The translations under genes and the position numbers were made by a program. This document shows positions 1 to 9,612 of a stretch of DNA of 64,000 nucleotides, in pieces; the first letter of the stretch is position 1; every line of letters begins with the position of its first letter. The notes under the pieces are model-generated. The model did no database searches, was not told the DNA's origin, and saw only the letters and a list, made by a program, of their open reading frames with translations. The stretch is taken from the NCBI GenBank assembly GCA_946478305.1, contig CAMLBO010000003.1, positions 52,092 through 116,091 of the forward strand, read 5' to 3'. The DNA is from an uncultured Enterobacterales bacterium. Its GTDB lineage: Bacteria > Pseudomonadota > Gammaproteobacteria > Enterobacterales > Enterobacteriaceae.

Positions 1-63
1 GTGACACAAAAAGTTGCATAACCTCAAGGCCATTCTGCCGTTTTAGTCACGCCAATACCCCGA

Positions 64-1347
64 TTAATGGCGGCTAATTAAGGTCGGCGTTATAAAAATG
101 ACCAATTCACGGCGTTTCATACTTTTTGTTTGCTGTTTGAATAAAGATCCCACGCCGGGGATGTCACCTAACAACGGCACTTTGTTTTCTGTGTTCTGAT
201 TATGACGCTGAAAAATACCTCCCAGCACGATAGTTTCTCCGTCTTTGACGGTCACCTGAGTTTTAATTTCCTGCTTATCGATAGCCAGTGCTTCGCCTTC
301 GGCCTGTTTGATTGAGCGACCTGGCATGTTCTGACTGATTTGCAGCGCCAGGGTAATGTCTCCGTTACGCTGGATTTTTGGAGTGACTTCCATTCCCAGC
401 ACCGCTTCTTTAAATTCTATCGACGTACTGCCGCTGGCACCGCTGGAAACCTGATAAGGGATCTCGGTTCCCTGTTTGATACTGGCAGTTTGCATATGGG
501 CAGTCAGCAAACGTGGGCTGGCAATAATATCCACCTGGTCTTCCTGCTCCAGCGCCGTGAGTTCCAGATCCAGTATGCGTCCACTGATATGGGCCAGATT
601 GAATCCCGCCGTGGCAATGGGGTTATCAACCGGCAATCCCATGCTGAAATTATTCATCCTGACCGTTCTGGTAATCGGATTGTCTCCATTAAACCCCCAA
701 CGTACCCCCAGCTCACGCAAGCTCTCGCTGCTCATGGTGACAATATGGGCTGCCAGCTGTACCTGCTGTAATGGCAAATCCATCTCTTTTACCCAAGGCG
801 CGATGGTGTCAAGCGCCTGACGAGTATCGCGGATCAAGAGCGTATTGGTACGGGCGTCCGCGGTAGCATGACCTTTATCAGAGAGCAAGGTGCCCTTCTG
901 AGCATTCAGGCTCGCCGCCGTTTCTGTCGCATCCGCATACTGTAAAGCCAGGGTGAGGCTATCCAGTGGGCGCTGCTGCAGTTCCCGTTCACTCTCTTCC
1001 TTTTGCTTTTGCAGTTGAATAGCGGGATCAATTTGCGGAAATATCATCAACACATTGCCCTGCTGCCGGCCGGTCAGTTTGCCCATTTGCAAGATGATAT
1101 CCATAGCCTGCTGCCAGGGAACCGCCGCCAGCCGGACGCTGATTTTCCCCTCCACACCGGGCGAAGTGACCAAATTCATCTGTCGCTGATCGGCCAGAGC
1201 CTGCAGAATGACGGTCAGCGGAGTATCATGAAACTCCAGGGTCACAGGCTTAAGTGCAGCCTCTGGCGTTGCCGCCAGACATGAACCACTCAGTAACAGT
1301 AAAGCGGACAGTGCCACACTCCACCCTGCTCTTATGACTTTCATCAT
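64..1347 (-). CDS. hofQ: HofQ, secretin-type outer-membrane pore for DNA use
   Basis: Predicted outer-membrane secretin, homologous to PilQ/ComE of type IV pili and competence systems; in E. coli it is linked to using DNA as a nutrient. The protein has 427 residues, slightly longer than the E. coli form (412, from memory). It starts with a signal peptide ending near GSCLA (about residue 25). A secretin N-terminal domain follows (about 35-190), and the C-terminal secretin core (about 200-425) contains the VPLLGDIPGVGSLF-type motif. It is the last gene of the minus-strand hofM-hofN-hofO/P-hofQ set, 42 bases after hofO/P. A GGAAAGGAAAAAAG purine run precedes the double ATG start. The next gene in E. 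coli order, aroK, would lie beyond the window. Confidence 0.93.
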   Translation of the reverse strand: MMKVIRAGWSVALSALLLLSGSCLAATPEAALKPVTLEFHDTPLTVILQALADQRQMNLVTSPGVEGKISVRLAAVPWQQAMDIILQMGKLTGRQQGNVLMIFPQIDPAIQLQKQKEESERELQQRPLDSLTLALQYADATETAASLNAQKGTLLSDKGHATADARTNTLLIRDTRQALDTIAPWVKEMDLPLQQVQLAAHIVTMSSESLRELGVRWGFNGDNPITRTVRMNNFSMGLPVDNPIATAGFNLAHISGRILDLELTALEQEDQVDIIASPRLLTAHMQTASIKQGTEIPYQVSSGASGSTSIEFKEAVLGMEVTPKIQRNGDITLALQISQNMPGRSIKQAEGEALAIDKQEIKTQVTVKDGETIVLGGIFQRHNQNTENKVPLLGDIPGVGSLFKQQTKSMKRRELVIFITPTLISRH

Positions 1348-1389
1348 CTTTTTTCCTTTCCCTGGAAGACTATCGACTGAAATCCGGAA

Positions 1390-2262
1390 CTACCGGGCCA
1401 ACGCCAGCGTATGCTGTTTTTCCGCACAGGGCGGGCGCAGTAAATTGAACATAACCTGCCTGTTTTCGACAGCCGCTACCTGCCAGCCGGATGAATCATC
1501 GCGCCATCCTGCTTTGACGGGCTGCCAACCGCGCCCCGGCCATAACATCCAGCCCTGCTGATGTAGACCATCGCCAATAACACCGCCCAGGATCACGTTC
1601 ATGAAGACGTTGCTGTTCTCTGAACAGACTTCAAGATCCCTGGCAGAAAAGGGATCCCGGTTAATCCCTTCAACCACAGGGGCTGGCGTGAAGGCCGAGG
1701 AACGGAGCGGTTCTGCGGCCAAAGAGAGCGTGATGTGAAGCAAAGGCTTCTCAGTATGGAGCTGTAATTGCCCTAATACCGGTGCCGACGGTTCATTGAG
1801 TAATCCTCTCAGTAGCACCAGCAAGCCTTTAAAATCCGCGATCAGCGTCAGGCTTCCCCGCTCTTCATGCTGATTACCAGACACCGGTTCGATAGCCCGC
1901 GCCTCCGGCTGCCACTGTAAAAGTGTGCCAGCTGACTGACGCAACGGTCCGGCGATTTTATCTACCAGCGGCATACGCGTTGTCTTGTCCGTTATTAAAA
2001 GCGCCCTTTCCCGCAACAGGTCATTTAGCGAAGGTTGGAGCAATAAACGTCTCTGTTGATTTATGACGTTTTGCTGCAGAGTGTCTGCCTCTTGCTGACC
2101 TTGCTCTAGCTGCTGCAGAGCAGTTTTCAGCATCGCAAGATAGAGCACCCCGAACAGACACAATCCACCCGCGATCAACAAAGCCCATTGCTGCCACCTT
2201 GGCCTCTCCATCATTTGGCTGAAAAGACGTGAAAACACATTCTCCACTGTAAGCTCCTTCAC
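1390..2262 (-). CDS. HofO-HofP fusion (PilO/PilP-like)
   Basis: One uninterrupted 290-residue frame occupies the place of two E. coli genes, hofO (about 146 aa) and hofP (about 134 aa). The N-terminal part has a cytoplasmic stretch, one membrane segment (about 27-47), a heptad-like Gln/Leu-rich coiled coil (about 48-75) and a PilO-like domain to about 185. The C-terminal part (about 200-285) reads as HofP/PilP-like: it begins with an NRDPFSARDLEVC segment, like the RDPFKPPEDLC of E. coli HofP, and ends in a small beta-rich domain with a second Cys. The start codon overlaps the hofN stop (ATGA), so translation is probably coupled. The product would bridge the inner-membrane HofM/HofN platform to the HofQ secretin. 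The fusion is seen directly; its function is inferred from the PilMNOPQ system. Confidence 0.75.
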   Translation of the reverse strand: MKELTVENVFSRLFSQMMERPRWQQWALLIAGGLCLFGVLYLAMLKTALQQLEQGQQEADTLQQNVINQQRRLLLQPSLNDLLRERALLITDKTTRMPLVDKIAGPLRQSAGTLLQWQPEARAIEPVSGNQHEERGSLTLIADFKGLLVLLRGLLNEPSAPVLGQLQLHTEKPLLHITLSLAAEPLRSSAFTPAPVVEGINRDPFSARDLEVCSENSNVFMNVILGGVIGDGLHQQGWMLWPGRGWQPVKAGWRDDSSGWQVAAVENRQVMFNLLRPPCAEKQHTLALAR

Positions 2263-2807
2263 AAAACACCGGGCTGCTGTACAAGCCGCAACTGCACGGC
2301 AAAGTGAAAGCTTTGAGCAGGTAAGCGTTGAATATCGAGCAGTCGGACGTCACTGAATAAGGCATCTTCTTTCAGTACCTGAGCGAACGTCATGATCGCC
2401 TGATATGCCGCACTTTCACCGCGCAGCTGAATGCGCCCATCTGGCTCGCCGCTAAGTTCAGTCAACCACACATTGTCTGGAATATGCCCGGCCATGGAGG
2501 TCAGCAGTGAGAGATATCCCAAACTCCGGTTTCGCCGCTGATCATATTCTCTGGCCGCACGTTGCAAATCATGCAGTTGCTGTGTCGTGTCACTGACTTT
2601 TTTAAGCTGCAGGGTCAGCCGGGTCTGGCTGTCGGTCAGCATCAGCATGTCGCTGTGTTGAACCTGCAGCGCATGCTGTGTGGTGAGGCACCAGAGAAAC
2701 ATCAGCGTAACTGCCAGCGTTATGAACACGATAATATTTCGCAGCCATCGCCGCTGCTGTTGGCGTAACCGGGTGCTGCGCCAGGGCAGTAAATTTACGT
2801 ACAGCAT
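2259..2807 (-). CDS. hofN: HofN, PilN-like inner-membrane protein
   Basis: A 182-residue bitopic membrane protein of the PilN family. It has a short N-terminus (MLYVNLLPW), a basic Arg/Gln-rich cytoplasmic segment, one membrane helix (about 24-44), then a coiled coil and a periplasmic ferredoxin-like domain. In type IV pilus systems PilN binds PilM through its N-terminal INLLPW-like motif, and the VNLLPW here fits that. The start ATG shares one base with the hofM TGA and the stop overlaps the hofO/P start, giving a tightly coupled operon. E. coli HofN is about the same length. The name rests on operon position and architecture; sequence is poorly conserved in this family. Confidence 0.85.
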   Translation of the reverse strand: MLYVNLLPWRSTRLRQQQRRWLRNIIVFITLAVTLMFLWCLTTQHALQVQHSDMLMLTDSQTRLTLQLKKVSDTTQQLHDLQRAAREYDQRRNRSLGYLSLLTSMAGHIPDNVWLTELSGEPDGRIQLRGESAAYQAIMTFAQVLKEDALFSDVRLLDIQRLPAQSFHFAVQLRLVQQPGVL

Positions 2808-3655
2808 CAGTGATCCTCCGGGCGCAGTGCCAAACCGGTGGCAAGAGCAAACACACCAGGATTAGCAGGAAGAGGCGGGGAGAGTTGTCCTATCGCCGTC
2901 AGGGGAGACCAGCCCAGAACACCTGCTGGTAACGCCTCCTGATTCACGCTGCTGAACAGGCAAGCCGCATCACATAACTTCGATGCCCGGTACTGTTCAC
3001 GGGCCCGAAGCATGAGTTGCGAGATATCACCAACTTCACCCGCCTCAAACACACCGAACTGGAAGGGTAATCCGTGCGGCGAAGCCCACAGCCACCCCTC
3101 GTCCAGGCGGTGCAGTAACAGAGATTCAGCGCTGACACCGGCGGCACTGGCTGCTAGCTGTAATGCACAGGGCGCTAACTCAAAGACCTCCGGGAAAAGC
3201 CGTGACTTAGCCAGGCAATGCTGCCACTGCTGGATTTCATGCTGCCTTGCCGCCGTCACAATAATATTTTTGTCGCCACAGGGGTCGGTCCGGTAGTCCA
3301 TCACCAGTTGCTCAACGCTCAGAGGAAAATGTCGGGCAGCACTCGATAGCAGGAAGGCGCTGCGGGTGGCCCCGCGGAGGCGGGGATCCGGCTGGGGAAG
3401 CACGTGTTGCATAACCCGTTGGGCAGGAAGAGAGACCCGCAGTGAGATCTTCGCCGGCAAGGTATTGCGCCAGACAGATAAAATAGCGGAAAGCGGCTCA
3501 CTCTCATGTAAAATCCCCCCGCGCAGCGTGAGGGCCGGTAACGGGTGGTGCCACCAGTGCCGTAATTGCCAGCCGTGACGGCGTCGCTGAACCGCGATCG
3601 CCCGGGCAAAACCGGCTTGAATATCCAGGCCTACCTGCCATGCTTGTAGTCGCAT
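2807..3655 (-). CDS. hofM: HofM, PilM-like actin-fold protein
   Basis: First gene of the hof set, encoding a 282-residue cytoplasmic protein of the PilM (actin/FtsA-like) family. In pilus systems PilM docks onto the N-terminus of PilN. The N-terminal VGLDIQAGFARAIAVQ segment is the typical PilM opening strand and phosphate loop. The protein is a little longer than the E. coli one (259, from memory). It is transcribed away from mrcA; the two starts are about 120 bases apart, so both promoters must lie in that gap. No clear operator was recognised. In E. coli the hof genes are homologous to competence genes and needed for growth on DNA, although natural transformation is not standard. Confidence 0.88.
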   Translation of the reverse strand: MRLQAWQVGLDIQAGFARAIAVQRRRHGWQLRHWWHHPLPALTLRGGILHESEPLSAILSVWRNTLPAKISLRVSLPAQRVMQHVLPQPDPRLRGATRSAFLLSSAARHFPLSVEQLVMDYRTDPCGDKNIIVTAARQHEIQQWQHCLAKSRLFPEVFELAPCALQLAASAAGVSAESLLLHRLDEGWLWASPHGLPFQFGVFEAGEVGDISQLMLRAREQYRASKLCDAACLFSSVNQEALPAGVLGWSPLTAIGQLSPPLPANPGVFALATGLALRPEDH

Positions 3656-3776
3656 CTTCGCCCAATCTCCATAGGGTCAAGTTAAGAAAAGAACGTATCC
3701 ATGTCGTAGGCTTGCCTTTATACTACCGCGCGGTTGTTTATAAACTGCCCAATTGACACTAAATGGGAAATCTCAG

Positions 3777-6335
3777 GTGAAGTTCGTAAAGTATTTTTTG
3801 ATTCTTGCACTGTGTTGCATTTTGCTGGGAGCAGCCTCGATATTTGGCTTGTACAAATATATCGAGCCGCAGCTACCCGACGTGGCCACGCTCAAAGACG
3901 TGCGCTTGCAAACACCCATGCAGGTTTACAGTGCTGAAGGCGATTTAATCGCCCAATATGGCGAAAAACGCCGTATCCCTCTTAAACTTGACCAAATCCC
4001 GCCGGAAATGGTGCATGCCTTCATTGCTACTGAAGACAGCCGTTTTTATGAACATCATGGCGTTGATCCGATCGGTATTTTCCGCGCAGCCTCAGTTGCT
4101 CTGGTCTCCGGCCATGCTTCTCAGGGTGCCAGTACCATTACTCAACAGCTGGCACGTAACTTCTTCCTGAGTCCGGAACGTACGCTGACGCGCAAAATCA
4201 AAGAAGCGTTTCTGGCTATCCGCATCGAACAGATGATGACCAAGGATGAGATCCTTGAGTTGTATCTCAATAAGATCTACCTCGGCTACCGTGCTTATGG
4301 CGTGGGGGCTGCGGCGCAGGTCTATTTCGGTAAGGATGTCAGCCAGCTCACACTCAGTGAGATGGCCGTGATTGCCGGTTTGCCGAAGGCACCTTCAACG
4401 TTCAACCCGCTTTATTCCCATGACCGCTCTCTGGCGCGTCGCAACACCGTCCTGTCCCGTATGCTTGATGAGAAATACATTACGCAGGCGCAGTACGATG
4501 AGGCACGTGCCGAGCCTCTGGTGGCCAACTATCATGCCCCGCATATTGAGTTTTCTGCGCCCTACCTGACCGAAATGGTTCGCCAGGAAATGGTGAAGCG
4601 TTATGGCGACAACGCCTACAACGACGGCTACAAGGTTTACACCACCATCACTAAGAAAACCCAGTTGGCGGCTCAGGAAGCTCTGCGTACCAATGTGTTG
4701 AATTACGACATGCGCCACGGCTACCGTGGGCCGTCCAATCAGCTGTGGAAAGTGGGTGAAACGCCTTGGAGCGAGGACAAAATTGTCCAGTCATTAAAAA
4801 CGTTGCCGGTCTATGGTCCGCTGTTCCCTGCTGTAGTGACACAGATTGATGGAGATCAGGCGACAGCCACCATGGCTAACCGCGCGGTCATTTCCCTGCC
4901 GTTCAGCGGAATGCGCTGGGCACGTCCTTACCGCTCAGACAACAGCCAGGGACCTACACCGAAGAAAGTCTCTGACGTGGTCCAGCCAGGTCAGCAGATC
5001 TGGGTACGCAAGGTTGGCGATGTCTGGTGGCTGGCGCAGGTTCCTGATGTGAACTCAGCCATTGTCTCGCTGAACCCGAATGACGGTGCAGTTGAAGCCC
5101 TGGTCGGTGGTTTTGACTTTAACCAGAGCAAATTCAACCGTGCAACACAGGCGCTGCGTCAGCTTGGGTCGAACATCAAACCTTTCCTGTATACCGCTGC
5201 GATGGACAAAGGTCTGACGCTGGCGACCATCCTCAACGATATGCCCATTACCCGTTGGGATGCAGGTGCCGGTCAGGACTGGCGTCCGAAAAACTCACCT
5301 CCGACCTATGCTGGCCCAATCCGTCTGCGTCAGGGACTGGGCGAGTCGAAAAACGTGGTGATGGTGCGTGCGATGCGTGCAATGGGCGTCGATTACGCCG
5401 CAGAATATCTGCTGCGCTTTGGCTTCCCGGCAGCCAATATTGTTCATTCGGAGTCACTGGCGTTAGGTTCAGCGTCCTTCACGCCTCTGCAAGTCGTTCG
5501 TGGCTACGCCGCGCTGACTAACGGCGGCTACCTGGTCGACCCTTACTTCATCACCAAAATCGTTGATGAGTCAGGTCAGGTTCAGTTTGAAGCCAAACCT
5601 AAAATTGCCTGCCGTAACTGTAATATTCCGGTGATTTATGGTGATTCTCAAAAATCAGCGGTGCTCTCAGATGACAACGTCGAGAACGTCGCCGTTTCCA
5701 GCGAAGGCAATAACAACAACAGCGTGCCTATGCCACAGCTTGAACAGGTTCCCGCGGGCCAGACGCAGCAGGACGGTGATCAGCAGTACGCGCCGCACGT
5801 GATCAGTACGCCGCTGTCGTTCCTCATCAGTGATGCCATGAACACTAACATCTTCGGCGAACCAGGCTGGATGGGTACGGGCTGGCGTGCAGGTCGTGAT
5901 CTCAAACGTCATGATATTGGTGGTAAAACCGGCACGACCAACAGTTCAAAAGATGCCTGGTTCTCTGGCTATGGTCCGAACGTAGTGACCTCTGTATGGA
6001 TTGGCTTTGACGATCATCGTCGTGACCTTGGCCGTACAACGGCATCAGGCGTTATTCCTGATCAGATCTCAGGTGCGGAAGGCGGTGCGAAGAGTGCTCA
6101 GCCAGCCTGGGATGACTACATGAAAGCCGTGCTGGAAGGCGTACCGGAACAGAAACAAACCCCACCACCGGGTATTGTGACGGTCACCATCGATAAGCAA
6201 ACCGGCAAGCTTTCTGATGGCGGTGGCGCAAGTCGCCCTGAGTATTTCATTGAGGGCACCCAACCGACAGAACATGCTGTTCACGAAGTGGGTACCACCC
6301 TGATGGACAACGGCCAGGCGCACGAGCTGTTCTGA
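3777..6335 (+). CDS. mrcA: Penicillin-binding protein 1A
   Basis: Bifunctional class A PBP that polymerises and cross-links peptidoglycan at the inner membrane. I set the start at the GTG at 3777 (protein MKFVKYFL...), which matches the known E. coli start; the frame itself stays open further upstream. The result is 852 residues. An N-terminal membrane helix (about 5-27) is followed by the GT51 transglycosylase (about 55-230, with EDSRFYEHHG and QGASTITQQLAR). The OB/linker region comes next, then the transpeptidase with SNIK (active Ser), SKN and KTGT motifs. It is divergent from hofM and is followed by a strong hairpin terminator shared with convergent nudE. Nothing is truncated. Confidence 0.97.
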   Translation: MKFVKYFLILALCCILLGAASIFGLYKYIEPQLPDVATLKDVRLQTPMQVYSAEGDLIAQYGEKRRIPLKLDQIPPEMVHAFIATEDSRFYEHHGVDPIGIFRAASVALVSGHASQGASTITQQLARNFFLSPERTLTRKIKEAFLAIRIEQMMTKDEILELYLNKIYLGYRAYGVGAAAQVYFGKDVSQLTLSEMAVIAGLPKAPSTFNPLYSHDRSLARRNTVLSRMLDEKYITQAQYDEARAEPLVANYHAPHIEFSAPYLTEMVRQEMVKRYGDNAYNDGYKVYTTITKKTQLAAQEALRTNVLNYDMRHGYRGPSNQLWKVGETPWSEDKIVQSLKTLPVYGPLFPAVVTQIDGDQATATMANRAVISLPFSGMRWARPYRSDNSQGPTPKKVSDVVQPGQQIWVRKVGDVWWLAQVPDVNSAIVSLNPNDGAVEALVGGFDFNQSKFNRATQALRQLGSNIKPFLYTAAMDKGLTLATILNDMPITRWDAGAGQDWRPKNSPPTYAGPIRLRQGLGESKNVVMVRAMRAMGVDYAAEYLLRFGFPAANIVHSESLALGSASFTPLQVVRGYAALTNGGYLVDPYFITKIVDESGQVQFEAKPKIACRNCNIPVIYGDSQKSAVLSDDNVENVAVSSEGNNNNSVPMPQLEQVPAGQTQQDGDQQYAPHVISTPLSFLISDAMNTNIFGEPGWMGTGWRAGRDLKRHDIGGKTGTTNSSKDAWFSGYGPNVVTSVWIGFDDHRRDLGRTTASGVIPDQISGAEGGAKSAQPAWDDYMKAVLEGVPEQKQTPPPGIVTVTIDKQTGKLSDGGGASRPEYFIEGTQPTEHAVHEVGTTLMDNGQAHELF

Positions 6336-6350
6336 TGAGGTAAAAGAAGT

Positions 6351-6391
6351 AAAAAAAGCCGGTCGTGCATTTATGCAGACCGGCTTTTTTA
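6351..6391. terminator. Bidirectional terminator between mrcA and nudE
   Basis: An A-run, a GCCGGTC stem arm, a loop with TGCAT/ATGCA pairing, a GACCGGC arm and a T-run (6385-6390). The A-run and T-run on the two flanks let it work for mrcA (+) and nudE (-). Confidence 0.88.
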
Positions 6392-6431
6392 TTGCAAAGA
6401 TTCGGGAGGTATCATCCGCAGGAACAAACCG

Positions 6432-6989
6432 CTACAGGGCGCTACGCATTAGAAAATCGCGGGCGAGGAACAGTGCGCTGACATTTCTGGCCTCGTTGAA
6501 ATCTGGCTCGTTAAGCAGTTCCATCATGCGGGCAATCGGCCAGCGGGTTTGCGGCAAGGGCTCCGGTTCATCCCCTTCCAGACTTTGCGGATAGAGCCCC
6601 TTGGCGATAACGATATTCATGCGGCTGGAAAAGTACGACGGTGCCATGGTCAGCTGCGCCAGGAAATCAAAGTGCTGAGCCCCATAACCCACCTCTTCCA
6701 TCAGCTCGCGGTTGGCAGCCTCAAGCACGCTTTCGCCTGGGTCGATCAGCCCTTTAGGAAAACCCAGTTCATAGCTGTCGATACCCACGGCATACTCATG
6801 TATCAGTAGCACGTCATCGCCAATCACCGGGACAATCAGCACGGCTTCACGATTAGACGGCCGCATACGCTCATACACGCGCTGTACACCGTTACTGAAA
6901 GTGAGATCTACCGACTCGATGGTGAACAAGCGTGAACTCGCTACCGTTTCTACTTTCTGGATCTCAGGTTTTTGCAGGCGCTTATCCAT
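6432..6989 (-). CDS. nudE: NudE, ADP compounds hydrolase
   Basis: Nudix hydrolase of 185 residues, the same size as E. coli NudE, which cleaves ADP-ribose, Ap3A and NADH. The Nudix box is intact: G-LIDPG-E followed seven residues later by RELMEEVG (about residues 80-102). The protein begins MDKRLQKPEIQKVETVA, typical for NudE. It is convergent with mrcA and divergent from igaA across a 373-base gap, the same arrangement as in E. coli. No operon partner. Confidence 0.95.
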   Translation of the reverse strand: MDKRLQKPEIQKVETVASSRLFTIESVDLTFSNGVQRVYERMRPSNREAVLIVPVIGDDVLLIHEYAVGIDSYELGFPKGLIDPGESVLEAANRELMEEVGYGAQHFDFLAQLTMAPSYFSSRMNIVIAKGLYPQSLEGDEPEPLPQTRWPIARMMELLNEPDFNEARNVSALFLARDFLMRSAL

Positions 6990-7362
6990 GGGTTCCCCAA
7001 TTTATTGTTCACCGAATATCGGTGTCGCAATGGGTTTCAATTCATTGTCACTTGAAGGCATTGTGCGTTAATGCGAACCTTTATCGCAATATTTGTGCGA
7101 CATAAATTAGGTAACATCAGCATCTGCCGGAGAGTGTTGGGCGCGGGTTATTGACCGGCCTCTCAAATTCGGTAAAAAACCTTTAACAAAAAGCGAAGCA
7201 TATAAAAATAGGATTATACCGATACCCGTCGCATCGCGAATATTGGTATGATCAAAAGTGGCTCTTTTTGCTAAATAAATAAGCGAAACAAGTAAGCGAA
7301 ATAGCTATTTTAAATATGTCTTTCCAACGCGTCGACATCAGTCATCTTAGTCAGGGGATCGG
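6990..7362. other. nudE-igaA divergent intergenic region
   Basis: A 373-base AT-rich gap that must hold the nudE and igaA promoters. igaA has a good ribosome binding site (AGGGGATCGG just before the ATG). No gene, repeat family or operator that I can name with confidence is visible. Confidence 0.6.
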
Positions 7363-9507
7363 ATGAGCACAGTAGTCGTTACACTATTTTTATTGTGTAT
7401 CACCGTCATTGCCGCAGGGGTTTTCTTCTGGTTTATCGTGCGACGTCGTAACACGACGGCTTCCAGCGTTCATTTTACCAAACCTAATCAACGAAAACTG
7501 ACGCAACAGGAACGCGACGCGGTTGAGCAATACCTGCGCCAAAACGAAAAGCTCAGCCAGACCCCCATCACTCATCGCAGTGATCTGATGGTTCTGCGCG
7601 ACAACCTCACGCTGATCCCTAAAAGCGAAAATGTTTATACCATTACCCGGGCTATTACCCGCTACGGCGTTGCCAGCGAAGACCCGAATAAGTGGCGCTA
7701 CTTCCTTGATACCACCGAGATCCATCTGCCCCCGTTCTGGGAACAATATATTGCCCATGAAAACCACGTCGAGTTGATTAAAACCCAGACCGTACCACTG
7801 GTGATATCGCTCAATGGACACTCTCTGGTCGATCACATTTACGAACGAACTACACCAGCCCCTTCAGTTATCCCGACGCCACCTCAGAACGCCTCGATTC
7901 GGCATGAGGAGAGTGAGCATATCCAACTGGTGAAAGTTCGTCATGAAACCCGCGAAGAACATGCCCTGACCCGCTCTAACGGCGTGCGCGAGGCGCTGGC
8001 GATTTCAGCGGTAATGCTGCTGCTGTTTATCACACTGGTTGGCCCGGCGGTGATCCTGCCATGGACTCTGGCGATAGCGGCCGTGCTGCTCGGTTGGGTC
8101 GGGTGGCGATTACTGGCTGAACGTCTGGGCAAAAACCGCAAAGAGATCCACTGTCTGCGTGGGCAACCTAAACGCTGGGGTCTGTTCGGTGAATCAAAAC
8201 AGGGCGATATCAGCAATATTTCGTTAGGCGCCGTAGACCTGGTCTATCCTCCACATTGGCAGCCTTACATCGGGCGCGATTTAGGGCAACCGACTGACGT
8301 CGAACTCTATATGAACAGCCACGTGGTCCGTCAGGGAACCTGTCTCTCACTGCATGATGAAGTGAAAAATTTTCCGTTACAGCAGTGGGGGAAAAATTTG
8401 GTTCTGGCGGCCAGTTCGCTGTTGCTGTTATTGATGCTGCTGATTTATGTCCCCCTCGGTTTGCCTCTTAAGCTCAGTATCGCTTGGCTGCAGGGCGCGC
8501 AAAGTACCCAGGTAAACAGCGTCCAGGCGCTGGAAAAAACCCCGCTGCGGGTTGGCGACACTCTGAAGGTTCAGGGCACCGGTATGTGCTACGTACCGCC
8601 GGCCACGGCCAGAACAGTCACTGGTGGGTTTGCACCGTTTGACTGCTCAGGTATTTACTGGAATGAAGCTCAACCACTGCCGATGCCGGAATCAGAGCTT
8701 ATCGATGCGGCGACTGCGCTGCTGGCAACGGTCAATACTCAATTGAATCCGGGTAACAGCACCGAACAGAACATCAACCCGCAACTGGCTACTGCCATTG
8801 AGAAATCGGGGATGATTTTGCTGGATGACTTCTCTGATATCGTCTTGAAAACCCAGGCACTTTGTAGCACCAGCGATGACTGCGTCAGGTTGAAAAATGC
8901 GCTGGTCAATCTGGGCAATACTGATAACTGGGCAACATTGGTAAAACGCGCGAAATCTGGCACGCTCAAAGGTATGAATGTGCTGCTGCGGCCGGTCAGT
9001 GCGCAGACGCTCAGTGAGCTGGTCAATACGGCAACGTCCTCCTTCTTTGCTCATGAAACCCGCCGCGCGGCAGAAGCCCTTAATAGCCCACCACCGGGTG
9101 GCTTCCTGATCACCAATGACGAAGGTAAGCAGTTAGTCGAACAGCCTGTGCCACCGGTATCGCTATACGCGTATAACCCACTCGGCCAGTGGAAGCAGTT
9201 GCAGAATTTATCCTCCACGCTGTTACACACGCCGTTTAGTGCGCAGGGGGTGATCACCAGCATCAGCGTTGATGCCAACGGAACGCGCCATATTTCGCTG
9301 CATAGCGAACCGGACATATCGACGCTGTGGCGTTACCTTGGTACCAGCCTGCTGTTGTTACTATTGATTGGTTGCCTGCTCGCCAACAGCGTCCTGCTGG
9401 TGAAGCGCCGGTTGAAAGATAAGCACCGCATGAATGATATTCAGAATTACTATAACAACTGCTTCAATTCGTCACGGATCACCACACCTGTCCGCAGTCT
9501 GGACTGA
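7363..9507 (+). CDS. igaA: IgaA, inner-membrane repressor of the Rcs phosphorelay
   Basis: IgaA (YrfF in E. coli, UmoB in Proteus) is a polytopic inner-membrane protein that holds the Rcs envelope-stress system off by contacting RcsD. The product has 714 residues (E. coli 711). Membrane segments are visible at about 3-25, two adjacent helices at about 205-245, one at about 340-360 and one near 655-675. Between the last two lies a large periplasmic domain with several Cys, including a TGMCYVPP segment. It is followed by yrfG after about 105 bases. The gene is essential in Salmonella with an intact Rcs system, so an intact frame is expected. Confidence 0.94.
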   Translation: MSTVVVTLFLLCITVIAAGVFFWFIVRRRNTTASSVHFTKPNQRKLTQQERDAVEQYLRQNEKLSQTPITHRSDLMVLRDNLTLIPKSENVYTITRAITRYGVASEDPNKWRYFLDTTEIHLPPFWEQYIAHENHVELIKTQTVPLVISLNGHSLVDHIYERTTPAPSVIPTPPQNASIRHEESEHIQLVKVRHETREEHALTRSNGVREALAISAVMLLLFITLVGPAVILPWTLAIAAVLLGWVGWRLLAERLGKNRKEIHCLRGQPKRWGLFGESKQGDISNISLGAVDLVYPPHWQPYIGRDLGQPTDVELYMNSHVVRQGTCLSLHDEVKNFPLQQWGKNLVLAASSLLLLLMLLIYVPLGLPLKLSIAWLQGAQSTQVNSVQALEKTPLRVGDTLKVQGTGMCYVPPATARTVTGGFAPFDCSGIYWNEAQPLPMPESELIDAATALLATVNTQLNPGNSTEQNINPQLATAIEKSGMILLDDFSDIVLKTQALCSTSDDCVRLKNALVNLGNTDNWATLVKRAKSGTLKGMNVLLRPVSAQTLSELVNTATSSFFAHETRRAAEALNSPPPGGFLITNDEGKQLVEQPVPPVSLYAYNPLGQWKQLQNLSSTLLHTPFSAQGVITSISVDANGTRHISLHSEPDISTLWRYLGTSLLLLLLIGCLLANSVLLVKRRLKDKHRMNDIQNYYNNCFNSSRITTPVRSLD

Positions 9508-9612
9508 CGGCTTTTTGCCTTATCAGGCACTGTGCTACCCTAAAGCCCTCCCCTGCTATTAAAATTCGCTCCCTGCGGTGGCTTGCCACCCGCGGGGCGT
9601 TATGGAGTCTGC

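Noticed and set aside
1..63. Possible aroK-side signals at the window start
   Set aside because: Only 63 bases downstream of hofQ are present, with no recognisable gene or terminator.
3753..3776. Upstream TTG start for mrcA giving 860 residues
   Set aside because: The family N-terminus begins MKFVKYF at the GTG at 3777; the extra residues are not conserved.
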